Shown: positions 1-6,973 of the stretch, in pieces
Position numbering within the stretch: the first letter of the stretch is position 1
Layout: every line of letters begins with the position of its first letter
Virus record (IMG/VR): IMGVR_UViG_3300046787_000353
Location: 64,001 to 98,455 of that record
Reading direction: 5' to 3' (one strand)
DNA length: 34,455 nucleotides
From: a virus
Translations under genes and position numbers: made by a program
The notes under the pieces: model-generated
What the model was told of the DNA's origin: nothing
What the model saw: only the letters and a program-made list of their open reading frames with translations
The model's database searches: none

Positions 1-798
1 ATCACTCATCCAACTTTTTTGGAATGCTGCTCCTACAAATACACCAACCTCATCACCAACTTTAACTTGTGTTGTGAAAAGTGCTTCCCCACTACCATCC
101 AATGGTAATACTGCAATAGGTTGTTGTGACCAATCAATCGTACCATCTGTTTTCAATCTCATCAATTGAACACTGTGGTCGGTGATTGTAGTATATGTTG
201 ATGGGAATAAAACTCTAACTTTAAATTGAGATGTATTACCAGTTACACCTGCTATTGTAGACCAACCGCCACCATATATAGTTCCAACATTTGCACCATC
301 TGTATTAGTACCCGTTGCTAAATCTATTTTGAATATATTACTATAAGAGTTTTGGTCTTTTAAGATATACTTTTGAGTTGCAACCAACCCATCGATAGGA
401 GCATCCGTTCTCTGAACAGTCAATTGACCAACATTCCAATCTGGGTTTTGGGTATAGTTCCAAGGGGTCATACCATACTGAACATTCAAATCATTATCAC
501 TAGCTCCACCATTAAATGTGAATTTATAATTATTCCAACTTGTATAGAATGTTTGAACCGATGAACCTTGATTGAATGTAGTAGATACATACGCTAATGC
601 TTTGTTATTATATTGGTATCTAAACCAAAAATAACGAGGATTAACTACAGTCTGTCCTTTTGTTAGATTGTATTTTACTGTGATTGTATCACCAACTTTT
701 AATCCAGTCGCAGGTGTTAGTGATTGTGCAATAGTTAATTGTCCATAAGATGTTAGAGATATTAAAAATATCCCCATCAACATAATTAATTTTTTCAT
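1..798 (-). CDS. Secreted protein, N-terminal 266 residues (runs off left edge)
   Basis: An open frame of 266 codons runs without a stop from an ATG at 798 to the first base of the window, so the C-terminus is missing. It begins with a classic signal peptide (MKK, a hydrophobic stretch, then SLTSYGQ), so the product should be exported. The mature part is rich in Thr, Asn, Trp and Tyr. Its first segment (VGDTITVKYNLTKG) resembles an extracellular beta-sandwich, but I do not recognise a family. The start is supported by an AGGAG stretch just upstream and by a 4-base ATGA overlap with the stop of the preceding gene, which suggests coupled translation. A secreted protein with a Bacteroidota-style leader is unusual cargo for a phage. 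It could act on the host surface or could be a leaderless virion protein with a misread start. That it is coding is fairly sure; its role is unknown. Confidence 0.75.
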   Translation of the reverse strand, partial: MKKLIMLMGIFLISLTSYGQLTIAQSLTPATGLKVGDTITVKYNLTKGQTVVNPRYFWFRYQYNNKALAYVSTTFNQGSSVQTFYTSWNNYKFTFNGGASDNDLNVQYGMTPWNYTQNPDWNVGQLTVQRTDAPIDGLVATQKYILKDQNSYSNIFKIDLATGTNTDGANVGTIYGGGWSTIAGVTGNTSQFKVRVLFPSTYTTITDHSVQLMRLKTDGTIDWSQQPIAVLPLDGSGEALFTTQVKVGDEVGVFVGAAFQKSWMSD

Positions 799-1448
799 TT
801 TTCTCCTAATAGTTTAGTGATAAGTTTATCAGAACCTTTTTTAAGTGCATTACTCAATGAAGTTTGATTAAACTTACCACCCTCATCTACTATGAGAGTT
901 GACATTGAGATTTCAGATGAACTTTCTTCAACTATAACCTCTTTGTCTTTCTTGCCATCCTTATAGAGTGTTCCTCTTAAACGGATAACAACTTCCTCCT
1001 CGTTTGAGTGGAATACTGATATATTCTTTTTCGTAGTTAAAACATCTAAATAGATGATATCTACTTTCAATCGATGCGTAGAAGATGGAGCTAAATCCAA
1101 TCCTCTTTCTTGTAGATACTCTTCTAAGATGTTTTTAACACCGAATTCTAAATTTCTATTTCCTGCTAATTTTCCAATCTTAACTTGATTGGTTACACTT
1201 TCAACCCAAATATGGTCATCGGCATCATACATAATGTTACCAGGCGTATTTTTATATCTACCATCGAACTTATTATCAAACCAATCTACTATTTGTTGAG
1301 TAATCTCGGTTTGCTCGGTGAAGTGTAGATACACCATCGTTAATTGGAAAGATAGTGCTAATACTACCCATACACATACAAAGTATGCGAACCCTTGTAG
1401 GAGTAAATCTCCTAAATTTGAACTTAATTGAAGAACTTTTGCTTTCAT
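795..1448 (-). CDS. Membrane-anchored protein of unknown function, 217 aa
   Basis: The protein has one clear hydrophobic segment at about residues 18-42 (LLLQGFAYFVCVWVVLALSF), followed by a soluble domain of about 170 residues with alternating charged and beta-like stretches. This fits a single-pass inner-membrane protein with an exported or cytoplasmic domain; the orientation is not clear. The C-terminal half (RLKVDIIYLDV, then EEVVIRLRGTLYKDGKK) loosely resembles small envelope lipoprotein domains, but there is no lipobox and I do not assign a family. Its stop overlaps the start of the secreted protein by 4 bases, so the two are probably made together, perhaps as partners in the envelope. 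An ORF in another frame upstream (to 1482) is a shadow. Confidence 0.7.
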   Translation of the reverse strand: MKAKVLQLSSNLGDLLLQGFAYFVCVWVVLALSFQLTMVYLHFTEQTEITQQIVDWFDNKFDGRYKNTPGNIMYDADDHIWVESVTNQVKIGKLAGNRNLEFGVKNILEEYLQERGLDLAPSSTHRLKVDIIYLDVLTTKKNISVFHSNEEEVVIRLRGTLYKDGKKDKEVIVEESSSEISMSTLIVDEGGKFNQTSLSNALKKGSDKLITKLLGEK

Positions 1449-1530
1449 AAATGATTATACCTTTACTTGTTAATATAACCATTTATTTAGTATAAATATA
1501 AACTTATACTCGAAACCCAAAATATTTTTA

Positions 1531-2616
1531 TTAGTTGCTCAAAGGTGCCTTTATAGTAGGATGTGATTGATAATTATGCATTTCTATATCATCGATTTCG
1601 TAATGTGCAATATCATCAACTTTGCTATCTAAAATTTTTAGTGTAGGCAAGTCGTATGCTTTTCTATCAATTTGTTCTTTTGCTTGTTCAATATGATTTG
1701 AATACAAATGTACATCTCCGAGATTTCCAATCAGTTCGTCTGTAATCATACCCACTTCTCTTGCGATAATCTCTAATAGTAATCCGTAGGATGCAATGTT
1801 GAAAGGTAATCCCAAAAACGTATCTACACTTCGTTGATTCCACATTAGAGAGATTGCTCTTTTAGGGACTGGGTATAATTCATCTATTTCTTGATGGTCA
1901 CCTCTATAAAAATCCGATGGTTCAAATACACTATAAGTTTTAGATGCTAAATCCAAACGCTCTTCAACACTCAACTCTCTTGTATATAATTGAAATCCAT
2001 AATGACAAGGTGGAAGAACCATTTGGCCTAATTCTCCAACATTCCAAGCATTGACCATTAATCGTCTTGAGTCTGGATTTGTTTTAAGGTCGTTAATTAG
2101 GTTTTGGATTTGGTCTATATACATTGAACCTGCTTCGTATATAGTTTCACCATCTTCTGTTTTTAATGTAGTTTCAATTCCTTTACCCACTCTCCAACTT
2201 CTCCATTGTGCACCATAAATTGGTCCTAACTCACCATGTTTGCCAGCGAACCCTTCTAAGTTTTTAATTCTATCAATGAATGTTTCCATAGTTGGCATTT
2301 CATAACCCTTACCTTGCCAATAATCTTCGAAACTCTTTTGATAATTTTTATACGCATCACCATTCCAAATATTACATCCATTATTAACCAAATATTTGAT
2401 GTTAGTATCTCCACGTAGAAACCATAACAACTCTGTTACGATTGTTTTAAATGGCATTTTCTTAGTTGTAAGTAATGGAAACCCTTGTTTCATATTGTGG
2501 CGAATCTGCCTACCAAATACCGAAATCGTACCAGTCCCAGTTCTATCTGATTTAGTAACCCCATTATCTAATATATCTTGTAGTAAGTCCTGATATTTTT
2601 TATCGATTGTATTCAT
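1531..2616 (-). CDS. thyA: Thymidylate synthase (ThyA type) with internal insertion
   Basis: Converts dUMP to dTMP using methylene-tetrahydrofolate, supplying thymidine for phage DNA synthesis. Visible motifs are DRTGTGT (residues 24-30), the catalytic cysteine in LPPCHYGFQ (Cys204), QRSVDTFLGLPFNIASY (261-277, including the dUMP-binding Asn) and GDVHLYSNH (300-308), so the active site looks intact. The protein is 361 aa against about 264 in E. coli. Extra segments lie at about 93-128 and between the catalytic Cys and the QRSVD motif (about 212-256, acidic). I chose the ATG at 2616 over an in-frame TTG at 2625 because the ATG overlaps the stop of a small upstream ORF as ATGA. The gene follows two small membrane-protein ORFs behind the promoter at 2919-2950. 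Family assignment is secure; what the insertion does is unknown. Confidence 0.95.
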   Translation of the reverse strand: MNTIDKKYQDLLQDILDNGVTKSDRTGTGTISVFGRQIRHNMKQGFPLLTTKKMPFKTIVTELLWFLRGDTNIKYLVNNGCNIWNGDAYKNYQKSFEDYWQGKGYEMPTMETFIDRIKNLEGFAGKHGELGPIYGAQWRSWRVGKGIETTLKTEDGETIYEAGSMYIDQIQNLINDLKTNPDSRRLMVNAWNVGELGQMVLPPCHYGFQLYTRELSVEERLDLASKTYSVFEPSDFYRGDHQEIDELYPVPKRAISLMWNQRSVDTFLGLPFNIASYGLLLEIIAREVGMITDELIGNLGDVHLYSNHIEQAKEQIDRKAYDLPTLKILDSKVDDIAHYEIDDIEMHNYQSHPTIKAPLSN

Positions 2617-2699
2617 AAGTCCCAAATTGATTTTTTCTTTCTTTTAAATTTATTAAAAACTAAACTAATTACGAATATTATTCCCTTTATAATTTTCAC
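2613..2699 (-). CDS. Possible 28-aa membrane peptide upstream of thyA
   Basis: A GTG-initiated ORF of 28 codons, with GGAGAG 5-6 bases upstream of the GTG. The peptide has a hydrophobic N-terminal half (IIKGIIFVISLVF) and a strongly basic tail (NKFKRKKKS), the layout of a small single-pass membrane peptide with a positive inside tail. Its TGA stop overlaps the ATG of thyA by 4 bases, the same coupling seen between larger genes here. It fills an otherwise empty 85-base gap. It could instead be a leader region with no product; length alone gives no support, so confidence is moderate. Confidence 0.4.
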   Translation of the reverse strand: MKIIKGIIFVISLVFNKFKRKKKSIWDL

Positions 2700-2701
2700 A
2701 A

Positions 2702-2890
2702 TTACTCTCCGCCATTTAATGCAGATTTCACCAATTCGTTTAGAGGTAGTAAAATACAATACACACCAACTGCTTCTAAAAAGTTTAAATCCGGTAAATT
2801 GGGTAATAAGATTGTAAGGTATGATATTGCTAATCCAATAAGAGTTGTCATAAACAATACATTAATGGCTATTTTAAATTTATTTTGCAT
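2702..2890 (-). CDS. Small membrane protein with two hydrophobic segments, 62 aa
   Basis: The first gene behind the promoter at 2919-2950. The peptide has a basic N-terminus (MQNKFK), a hydrophobic segment at about 7-29, a short loop (PNLPDLN) and a second segment at about 37-55, then a short polar tail. This layout and size match class II holins and other small phage membrane proteins. The endolysin gene lies just upstream, across a terminator. No sequence family is recognised, so a holin role is an inference from size, topology and position only. It could also be an inner-membrane protein involved in superinfection exclusion or have no link to lysis. Confidence 0.65.
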   Translation of the reverse strand: MQNKFKIAINVLFMTTLIGLAISYLTILLPNLPDLNFLEAVGVYCILLPLNELVKSALNGGE

Positions 2891-2918
2891 GTTTTATTTA
2901 TTTAGTTATATTATTATG

Positions 2919-2950
2919 TAAATATAATAAAAAATTGTTACAATACCAAA
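2919..2950 (-). promoter_or_regulatory. Bacteroidota-type promoter upstream of the 62-aa gene
   Basis: On the minus strand, TTTG (2947-2950), a 20-base spacer, then TATATTTA (2919-2926). This matches the Bacteroidota -33 TTTG / -7 TAnnTTTG pattern except for the last base of the -7 box. The -33 box directly follows the T-tract of the endolysin terminator. Confidence 0.65.
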
Positions 2951-2951
2951 T

Positions 2952-2982
2952 AAAAAAGGGATAACTTTCGTTACCCCCTTTT
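2952..2982 (-). terminator. Rho-independent terminator after the endolysin
   Basis: On the minus strand a 13-pair stem (AAAAGGGGGTAAC with GTTATCCCTTTT, two G-U wobbles) closes a GAAA tetraloop and runs into a T-tract. It starts 4 bases after the endolysin stop. The wobbles pair only in minus-strand RNA, so it is built for leftward transcription. Confidence 0.85.
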
Positions 2983-2985
2983 AAA

Positions 2986-3831
2986 TTATGCTAATAAATG
3001 ATAATATTCTTTGAAATGTTTGATACGGTCTGGTAACCCAATCGTACCACCATTTACTCTTTTTGTGATTTTAGTTACAACTACATCACTTGCTCCTTCA
3101 TCTGCAATTTTGTGTAATCCATTTTTAGAAAAGAACCATGCAGCCGATGCTAATGCATATTTGGATGCTACTAAATCTGGGGTTGATGGAATATCTACAC
3201 CAATTGATTTACCAAATGCGGTATAATTATCTCTTCCCGTTAATTGGATATATCCTCTACCTCTGAATTTGTAGCCATCTCCACTTGCTTCACTTCCGTT
3301 ACCCATTCTATTTGAGTAAACTTTGTTTGCAATCTTTTGTGGGTTTCTATTATATGGTGCAGCAGCTGCTTCGGTTGGAAAGTATTTTCTAAATATACCA
3401 TTCAATCCTTTTGCGGAATAGTTTAGGTTTTCTTGTGTTAAACGGAAACCACCACTCTCATGTCCACATTGTGCTAAAAAGTGTGCAACTCTCAATGGAG
3501 TATTAATTCCAAATTTAGAAGCAACTTCTGGTATTGAATCTATTACAACTTGTGGAACGTGTCCTACAAGTTTATTTAATTTTAATCCCGCAACTTGTGG
3601 CGCAGGTGTTGATGGTTGTGCTACAACTGGAGCTACTGCTGGAGTCGATTCCCCCATTATCTTAGCCCATGTAGCAGGTCCAACTATACCATCAGCAGTT
3701 AAACCATTTTTTGCTTGCCAAGCCTTAACGGCTTCCTCCGTTTTTGGTCCGAAGTTTCCAATTGGTTCAACTCCCAATTTGGATTGTAATTTTTTAACAT
3801 TATCGTTAAAATCTCCTTTTTTAAGTAGCAT
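2986..3831 (-). CDS. Endolysin: peptidoglycan-binding domain plus GH19 chitinase/lysozyme-like domain
   Basis: Cuts host cell-wall glycan at the end of infection. Residues about 4-58 form a PG_binding_1 domain (NVKKLQSKLG, then FGPKTEEAVKAWQ, then DGIVGPATW). A Pro/Ala-rich linker (61-80) leads to a GH19-type catalytic domain from about 85 to the end. In it, CGHESGGF carries the likely catalytic Glu125, followed by YSNRMGNG and YKFRGRGYIQLTGR, a hallmark of phage and bacterial GH19 lysozymes. There is no signal peptide, so release should depend on a holin. It is the last gene of the unit that begins with groEL and is followed at once by a strong terminator. Length (281 aa) is normal for this two-domain type. 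Confidence 0.92.
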   Translation of the reverse strand: MLLKKGDFNDNVKKLQSKLGVEPIGNFGPKTEEAVKAWQAKNGLTADGIVGPATWAKIMGESTPAVAPVVAQPSTPAPQVAGLKLNKLVGHVPQVVIDSIPEVASKFGINTPLRVAHFLAQCGHESGGFRLTQENLNYSAKGLNGIFRKYFPTEAAAAPYNRNPQKIANKVYSNRMGNGSEASGDGYKFRGRGYIQLTGRDNYTAFGKSIGVDIPSTPDLVASKYALASAAWFFSKNGLHKIADEGASDVVVTKITKRVNGGTIGLPDRIKHFKEYYHLLA

Positions 3832-3843
3832 ATCTGTATAAGT

Positions 3844-4614
3844 TTAGTATTTGTTAACAATCTTGTAATCTACAATAGATATTGGTTTAACTACTATTTC
3901 ATTCCATAAAAATGTTTTATCATTCTTACACTCTTCCCAATCACGACATAAATTATTTTCATTGTCAGGATATGAGAAACGAAATAGATTAGCGGCACGA
4001 TTGCCTCTATCTGTAACCAAAGTCTTTGCATCCGATTGAAACGCTGCTACTAACTTACCTTTTAATTTAACCAACACATTACTTTCAGGTCTAAAGAATT
4101 TCTTAGCCTGTGTTGTAAATGTAGATACTGAAAATTGGAATCCTTGTTGGATTGAATCTTCAATATTTTTTAATCCTTGTGGAGATGTCCAATGAAGTGT
4201 TTCAACTTCAATATTATTTCCACCGTATGTTTCTTTTGTGAACCTCTCATCTAATAGGATATATGGTTCTATTGCACTTCTTGAATAAAAGAATGCAATC
4301 TTATCATCATCAATATTTACAATGTATCTTTCAAATTCATCTTTTAATCCCCACACTCTATGGTTTACAAAATCTTCTATGAAATCCAATACTTGCTTTT
4401 TAGTATAGTCATCATATTGTTCAGTTTCAACATATAGTTGATAGCCGAAGTATTTATTGATTAACCCAACTAAAGTTGCGTTATCATCGATTACTCCACC
4501 ACGAGTATCATAGCCTTGCTTTTCTAATTTTAGAAACTCATTAGCAATTTGTTCCCATTCTGAAATAGTATGGAAAGATGCTTCCGGCTTATAATATCCT
4601 CTTACTGCGTACAT
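3844..4614 (-). CDS. Phage protein of unknown function, possible ADP-ribosyltransferase-like fold
   Basis: A 256-aa soluble protein. The middle part reads LHWTSPQGLKNIEDSI...GFQFSVSTFT, then VLVKLKGKLVAAFQSDAKTLVTDRGNRA. The pattern 'H-x-T-S ... L..I ... G ... S.FT ... KLKGK ... D..T..D.G.R' resembles proteins I associate with aquatic T4-like phages and loosely recalls the ADP-ribosyltransferase fold (LYHGTS...I...GF). The N-terminus has an Arg in a beta-like context (YAVRGYY). I cannot identify a full R-S-E or H-Y-E triad, so an enzyme role is only a suggestion. It starts 3 bases after the ParB-like 395-aa gene, so the two are probably co-expressed. Confidence 0.7.
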   Translation of the reverse strand: MYAVRGYYKPEASFHTISEWEQIANEFLKLEKQGYDTRGGVIDDNATLVGLINKYFGYQLYVETEQYDDYTKKQVLDFIEDFVNHRVWGLKDEFERYIVNIDDDKIAFFYSRSAIEPYILLDERFTKETYGGNNIEVETLHWTSPQGLKNIEDSIQQGFQFSVSTFTTQAKKFFRPESNVLVKLKGKLVAAFQSDAKTLVTDRGNRAANLFRFSYPDNENNLCRDWEECKNDKTFLWNEIVVKPISIVDYKIVNKY

Positions 4615-4617
4615 AGT

Positions 4618-5805
4618 TTATCCTTTTGCACCCGTATCGGCTGCTTTTGCTTTAATACCAATTGCTTCTGCAAATGCGTTTGAACGTTTTACCAATGGGA
4701 TAATAGGTTCATCTATCACTCTAATATTCATTGGTATTTGATTTTTAGGGTGTGCTGCATTATATGCTACAACCGCTGCCCATCTATGATGACCGTCTAA
4801 TACATATCCATCATTGGAAACGTATATAGGTGCGGCTATTTTAGGATGATTTGGATTCTCTTCTAATGCTTTACTCATCCCAGCAACTTTAACTCCTACA
4901 AGCTCACTTTGTGTTGCTTTTAAACGGTCTGGCGGAACTGAATATGGTTTCGATACTCCAATACCCTGCTTCTCCAACATTTGCTTAAAGAACTCTTCCG
5001 TATCGGCTTCACCACTTTTATCTTTTGGTAACTTATCAGCCGGAGAACCTGGTTCAGGTGTTCCTTTGAATTGTGGCATATCCTCACGAGGAATGCCTTT
5101 GTTACCATCACAATATAAGTTAGTACCTGGAATTGATACTTGGCAAAGATTGAAATTAGGAGCTTGTTCTCCTTTTTCTTTTGCTTGATTTCCCAATTCA
5201 GCCAACTTATCAATTATAGTAGAGATTTGTTGTCTTTCGATAGGTGTTACTTGTGAAAGTGGTTTATTTGAAAAATCTCCTCCAGGCATTAAATCCTTCA
5301 ATTTTGGCATATCGCCATCCTTTTTGTTTTGGGAGTATTTATCAATTATTTGTTGTGCGTATTTATTTCCTGGTTTACCAACAACAGCAGTCATTAAATC
5401 CATAGGTTTTAATTTTTTGGATTTTAAATCAGCTATCACTTTTGATAAATTCACATTATTTTCATCCGCCCAACCTGCTACCGCTTGAGTTCTTAAACCC
5501 GTTTTACTTGCAATTGCGTTAACAGTTGCCATTCCATCGGATTTCTTTTCAGCTGATGATGTGAAATCACCACCTGCTAATTTTTGTCCAGGTTTAATCG
5601 GAGCAGTATTTTGTGGAGTTTGACTTGGTTGCGGTTCTAATTTTGGCAATACACCATTATTGGATGCCTTAGCTTTTTCAATTTCAGCTGGAGTTGGTTT
5701 GTCGTGTTTAGATGGGTCATAATTCTGAACCACATAGACATTACCTGTCTTTCTATTCTTAACAATCTGCTCTTCCTCCTTTAATAGTGATTTTAATTTT
5801 ATCAT
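4618..5805 (-). CDS. Phage protein with C-terminal ParB/sulfiredoxin-like domain
   Basis: A 395-aa protein. Its C-terminal part (about 322-375) reads IYVSNDGYVLDGHHRWAAVVAY; DGHHRW (337-342) is the signature of the ParB/Srx-like nuclease fold. Upstream lie a Pro-rich linker (about 50-75), two GGDF-containing segments (78-81 and 176-179), which are probably linkers rather than a cyclase, and a segment with two cysteines (Cys221, Cys232) ending in GIPREDMPQ. The N-terminus, MIKLKSLLKEE, is a short amphipathic helix followed by an L-x-E site. T4 capsid-targeting leaders of internal head proteins have a similar form, so packaging into the head is a possible but unproven role. The start overlaps the stop of the 44-aa basic gene by 4 bases. 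Confidence 0.75.
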   Translation of the reverse strand: MIKLKSLLKEEEQIVKNRKTGNVYVVQNYDPSKHDKPTPAEIEKAKASNNGVLPKLEPQPSQTPQNTAPIKPGQKLAGGDFTSSAEKKSDGMATVNAIASKTGLRTQAVAGWADENNVNLSKVIADLKSKKLKPMDLMTAVVGKPGNKYAQQIIDKYSQNKKDGDMPKLKDLMPGGDFSNKPLSQVTPIERQQISTIIDKLAELGNQAKEKGEQAPNFNLCQVSIPGTNLYCDGNKGIPREDMPQFKGTPEPGSPADKLPKDKSGEADTEEFFKQMLEKQGIGVSKPYSVPPDRLKATQSELVGVKVAGMSKALEENPNHPKIAAPIYVSNDGYVLDGHHRWAAVVAYNAAHPKNQIPMNIRVIDEPIIPLVKRSNAFAEAIGIKAKAADTGAKG

Positions 5806-5936
5806 CTTAATCTACCTTGTCCTCTGTATTTTTTTGGTTTTTCTTCTTTTGGTCCGTAGCTTTTTTTCAATTTGCCACTTTTACGTTTTCCGAATTGAAC
5901 CTTTTGCGAATTACTCGCACCTTTTGCTTTTGCCAT
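5802..5936 (-). CDS. Very basic 44-aa protein
   Basis: An ATG-started ORF of 44 codons: MAKAKGASNSQKVQFGKRK and onward, with roughly a third Lys/Arg and almost no acidic residues apart from one EE pair, ending GQGRLR. Such composition suggests binding to nucleic acid or to an acidic partner, and no fold is expected. The stop overlaps the start of the 395-aa gene as ATGA, which supports it being a real translated gene. It lies between that gene and another Lys-rich small protein. Family unknown. Confidence 0.65.
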   Translation of the reverse strand: MAKAKGASNSQKVQFGKRKSGKLKKSYGPKEEKPKKYRGQGRLR

Positions 5937-5963
5937 TTTGTTATTCTCTTACTTTAACGTTTA

Positions 5964-6188
5964 TTACTTTGTAGATTTCTTAGCTTTAGGTTTGGAAACT
6001 TTTGCTTCCATTTTTGCTACTGCTTCTTTTGCATCTGCCTTTACTTTCTTAGCTTTTACAACTTCAGCTTTTACCTTCAATGCTACTTCCGGTGCTTTTT
6101 CTTCTACTTCCGTAACAAATGATTCAACTTGCTTTTCAATTGCATCTGCTTTGGCGAAAAGACTTTTTAAGAATGAAAATAATCTCAT
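5964..6188 (-). CDS. Ala/Lys/Glu-rich small protein with histone-like tail, 74 aa
   Basis: Residues 1-20 (MRLFSFLKSLFAKADAIEKQ) form an amphipathic helix. The rest is low-complexity Ala/Lys/Glu/Val, with a C-terminal tail (KADAKEAVAKMEAKVSKPKA, then KKSTK) like the tails of bacterial histone H1-like proteins. A DNA-binding or condensing role is an inference from composition only; a coiled-coil scaffold or a membrane-surface helix would also fit. A 51-base AT-rich gap separates it from the ferredoxin gene. It holds weak TATATTTA matches without a clear TTTG at the right distance, so I do not call a promoter there. Confidence 0.6.
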   Translation of the reverse strand: MRLFSFLKSLFAKADAIEKQVESFVTEVEEKAPEVALKVKAEVVKAKKVKADAKEAVAKMEAKVSKPKAKKSTK

Positions 6189-6239
6189 TGATTTGTGTTT
6201 TAAGTTAACGATTTATTTTAAATATAAATATAAAAAATT

Positions 6240-6548
6240 TTATTTAAACTCATAACCATAAAATTCATAATTTTTATGAACCGATACGATATCGCCCATA
6301 GAAATTGCTTCCTCTTCATCTCTGTAAATGGCATCAACAGGACATTCGGGAATACAAGCACCACAATTGATGCATTCATCTGGGTTTATGTATAATTGTT
6401 TATCGAATAATTCATGTGGTTGCATAGTATGTACCTCCACACCTCTACCATCAATTGAAATAGGCCCATTGATACAATCTACTGGACAAACGGATACACA
6501 TCCCGTATCCACACATCCCACACAACTTTGTCCGATTATAAAACTCAT
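6240..6548 (-). CDS. 7Fe (3Fe-4S/4Fe-4S) ferredoxin, FdxA-like
   Basis: A low-potential electron carrier in the cytoplasm. The cysteine pattern is Cys9, 12, 17, 21, 25 (CVGCVDTGCVSVCPVDC) and Cys59, 62, 65, 69 (CINCGACIPECPVDAI). That is the spacing of FdxA/ferredoxin I, with one [3Fe-4S] and one [4Fe-4S] cluster. A longer loop (about residues 26-56) separates the two halves than in standard FdxA. At 102 aa it is about the usual length. Its start overlaps the nucleotidyltransferase stop by 4 bases, so it is embedded in the phage operon and not a stray insertion. Its redox partner is unknown; nothing nearby is an obvious client. Family assignment is strong. Confidence 0.9.
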   Translation of the reverse strand: MSFIIGQSCVGCVDTGCVSVCPVDCINGPISIDGRGVEVHTMQPHELFDKQLYINPDECINCGACIPECPVDAIYRDEEEAISMGDIVSVHKNYEFYGYEFK

Positions 6549-6973
6549 AATTTATTTTTTAATGTTGATGATGATTGGATTTTATCTCCCAATCCATCTA
6601 CTAATTTGATATCTAGCTCTTCGCATATATCAGTTTCTAATATGGTACTACCAAATTGGTCACCACCATTTGTGAATATATAATTATCTGCTTTTAAGAA
6701 TTTGTGGATGAACCCAATGGTTCTTGAAACATCTCTATCTGTATCGATTGATATAAATGTATAATCCACACATCCCAATGCATCAATTATAATTTTCCTT
6801 TCACTTTCAGATTGGAAAGGAGTTGAACCTTTAAGGTCAACTTGAATGTCGTTATTAATGATAACAGCAAGTTTGTTACCCAATTCTTTACTACGCTGGA
6901 GATATTCGATATGTCCTTTGTGTAATGGATTAAAGTAACCACTTGCTATTACTAATGTTTTAATCTTCGCCAT
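6545..6973 (-). CDS. HxGH nucleotidyltransferase (TagD/HldE-C type)
   Basis: Likely transfers a nucleotide to a phosphorylated sugar or polyol. The cytidylyltransferase fold is shown by SGYFNPLHKGHIEYL (residues 11-25, with His18-x-Gly-His21) and by the late SSSTLK motif (134-139), which corresponds to the ISST/K loop. The length (142 aa) matches TagD (glycerol-3-P cytidylyltransferase) and the C-terminal domain of HldE (heptose-1-P adenylyltransferase). The phage also encodes a heptose-kinase-like GHMP protein at 13373-14404, so heptose-1-P is an attractive substrate, but that is inference. The start overlaps the 82-aa gene by 14 bases. Confidence 0.85.
   Translation of the reverse strand: MAKIKTLVIASGYFNPLHKGHIEYLQRSKELGNKLAVIINNDIQVDLKGSTPFQSESERKIIIDALGCVDYTFISIDTDRDVSRTIGFIHKFLKADNYIFTNGGDQFGSTILETDICEELDIKLVDGLGDKIQSSSTLKNKL

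Noticed and set aside
373-564. Plus-strand 63-codon ORF near the left edge
   Set aside because: It lies opposite the continuous 266-codon frame of the secreted protein and has no recognisable features.
1276-1482. Minus-strand 68-codon ORF overlapping the 217-aa gene
   Set aside because: A different frame inside the better supported gene; the product looks like a random translation.
1449-1530. Possible promoter (TATATTTA) before the 217-aa gene
   Set aside because: The nearest TTTG is about 17 bases away rather than the 20 seen at the other six sites, so the match is too weak.
4618-5805. GGDF motifs as evidence for a diguanylate cyclase
   Set aside because: Both GGDF strings lie in linker-like sequence with no surrounding cyclase domain.
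6189-6239. Possible promoter before the 74-aa gene
   Set aside because: Two overlapping TATATTTA matches exist, but no TTTG at the required distance; the region is simply AT-rich.
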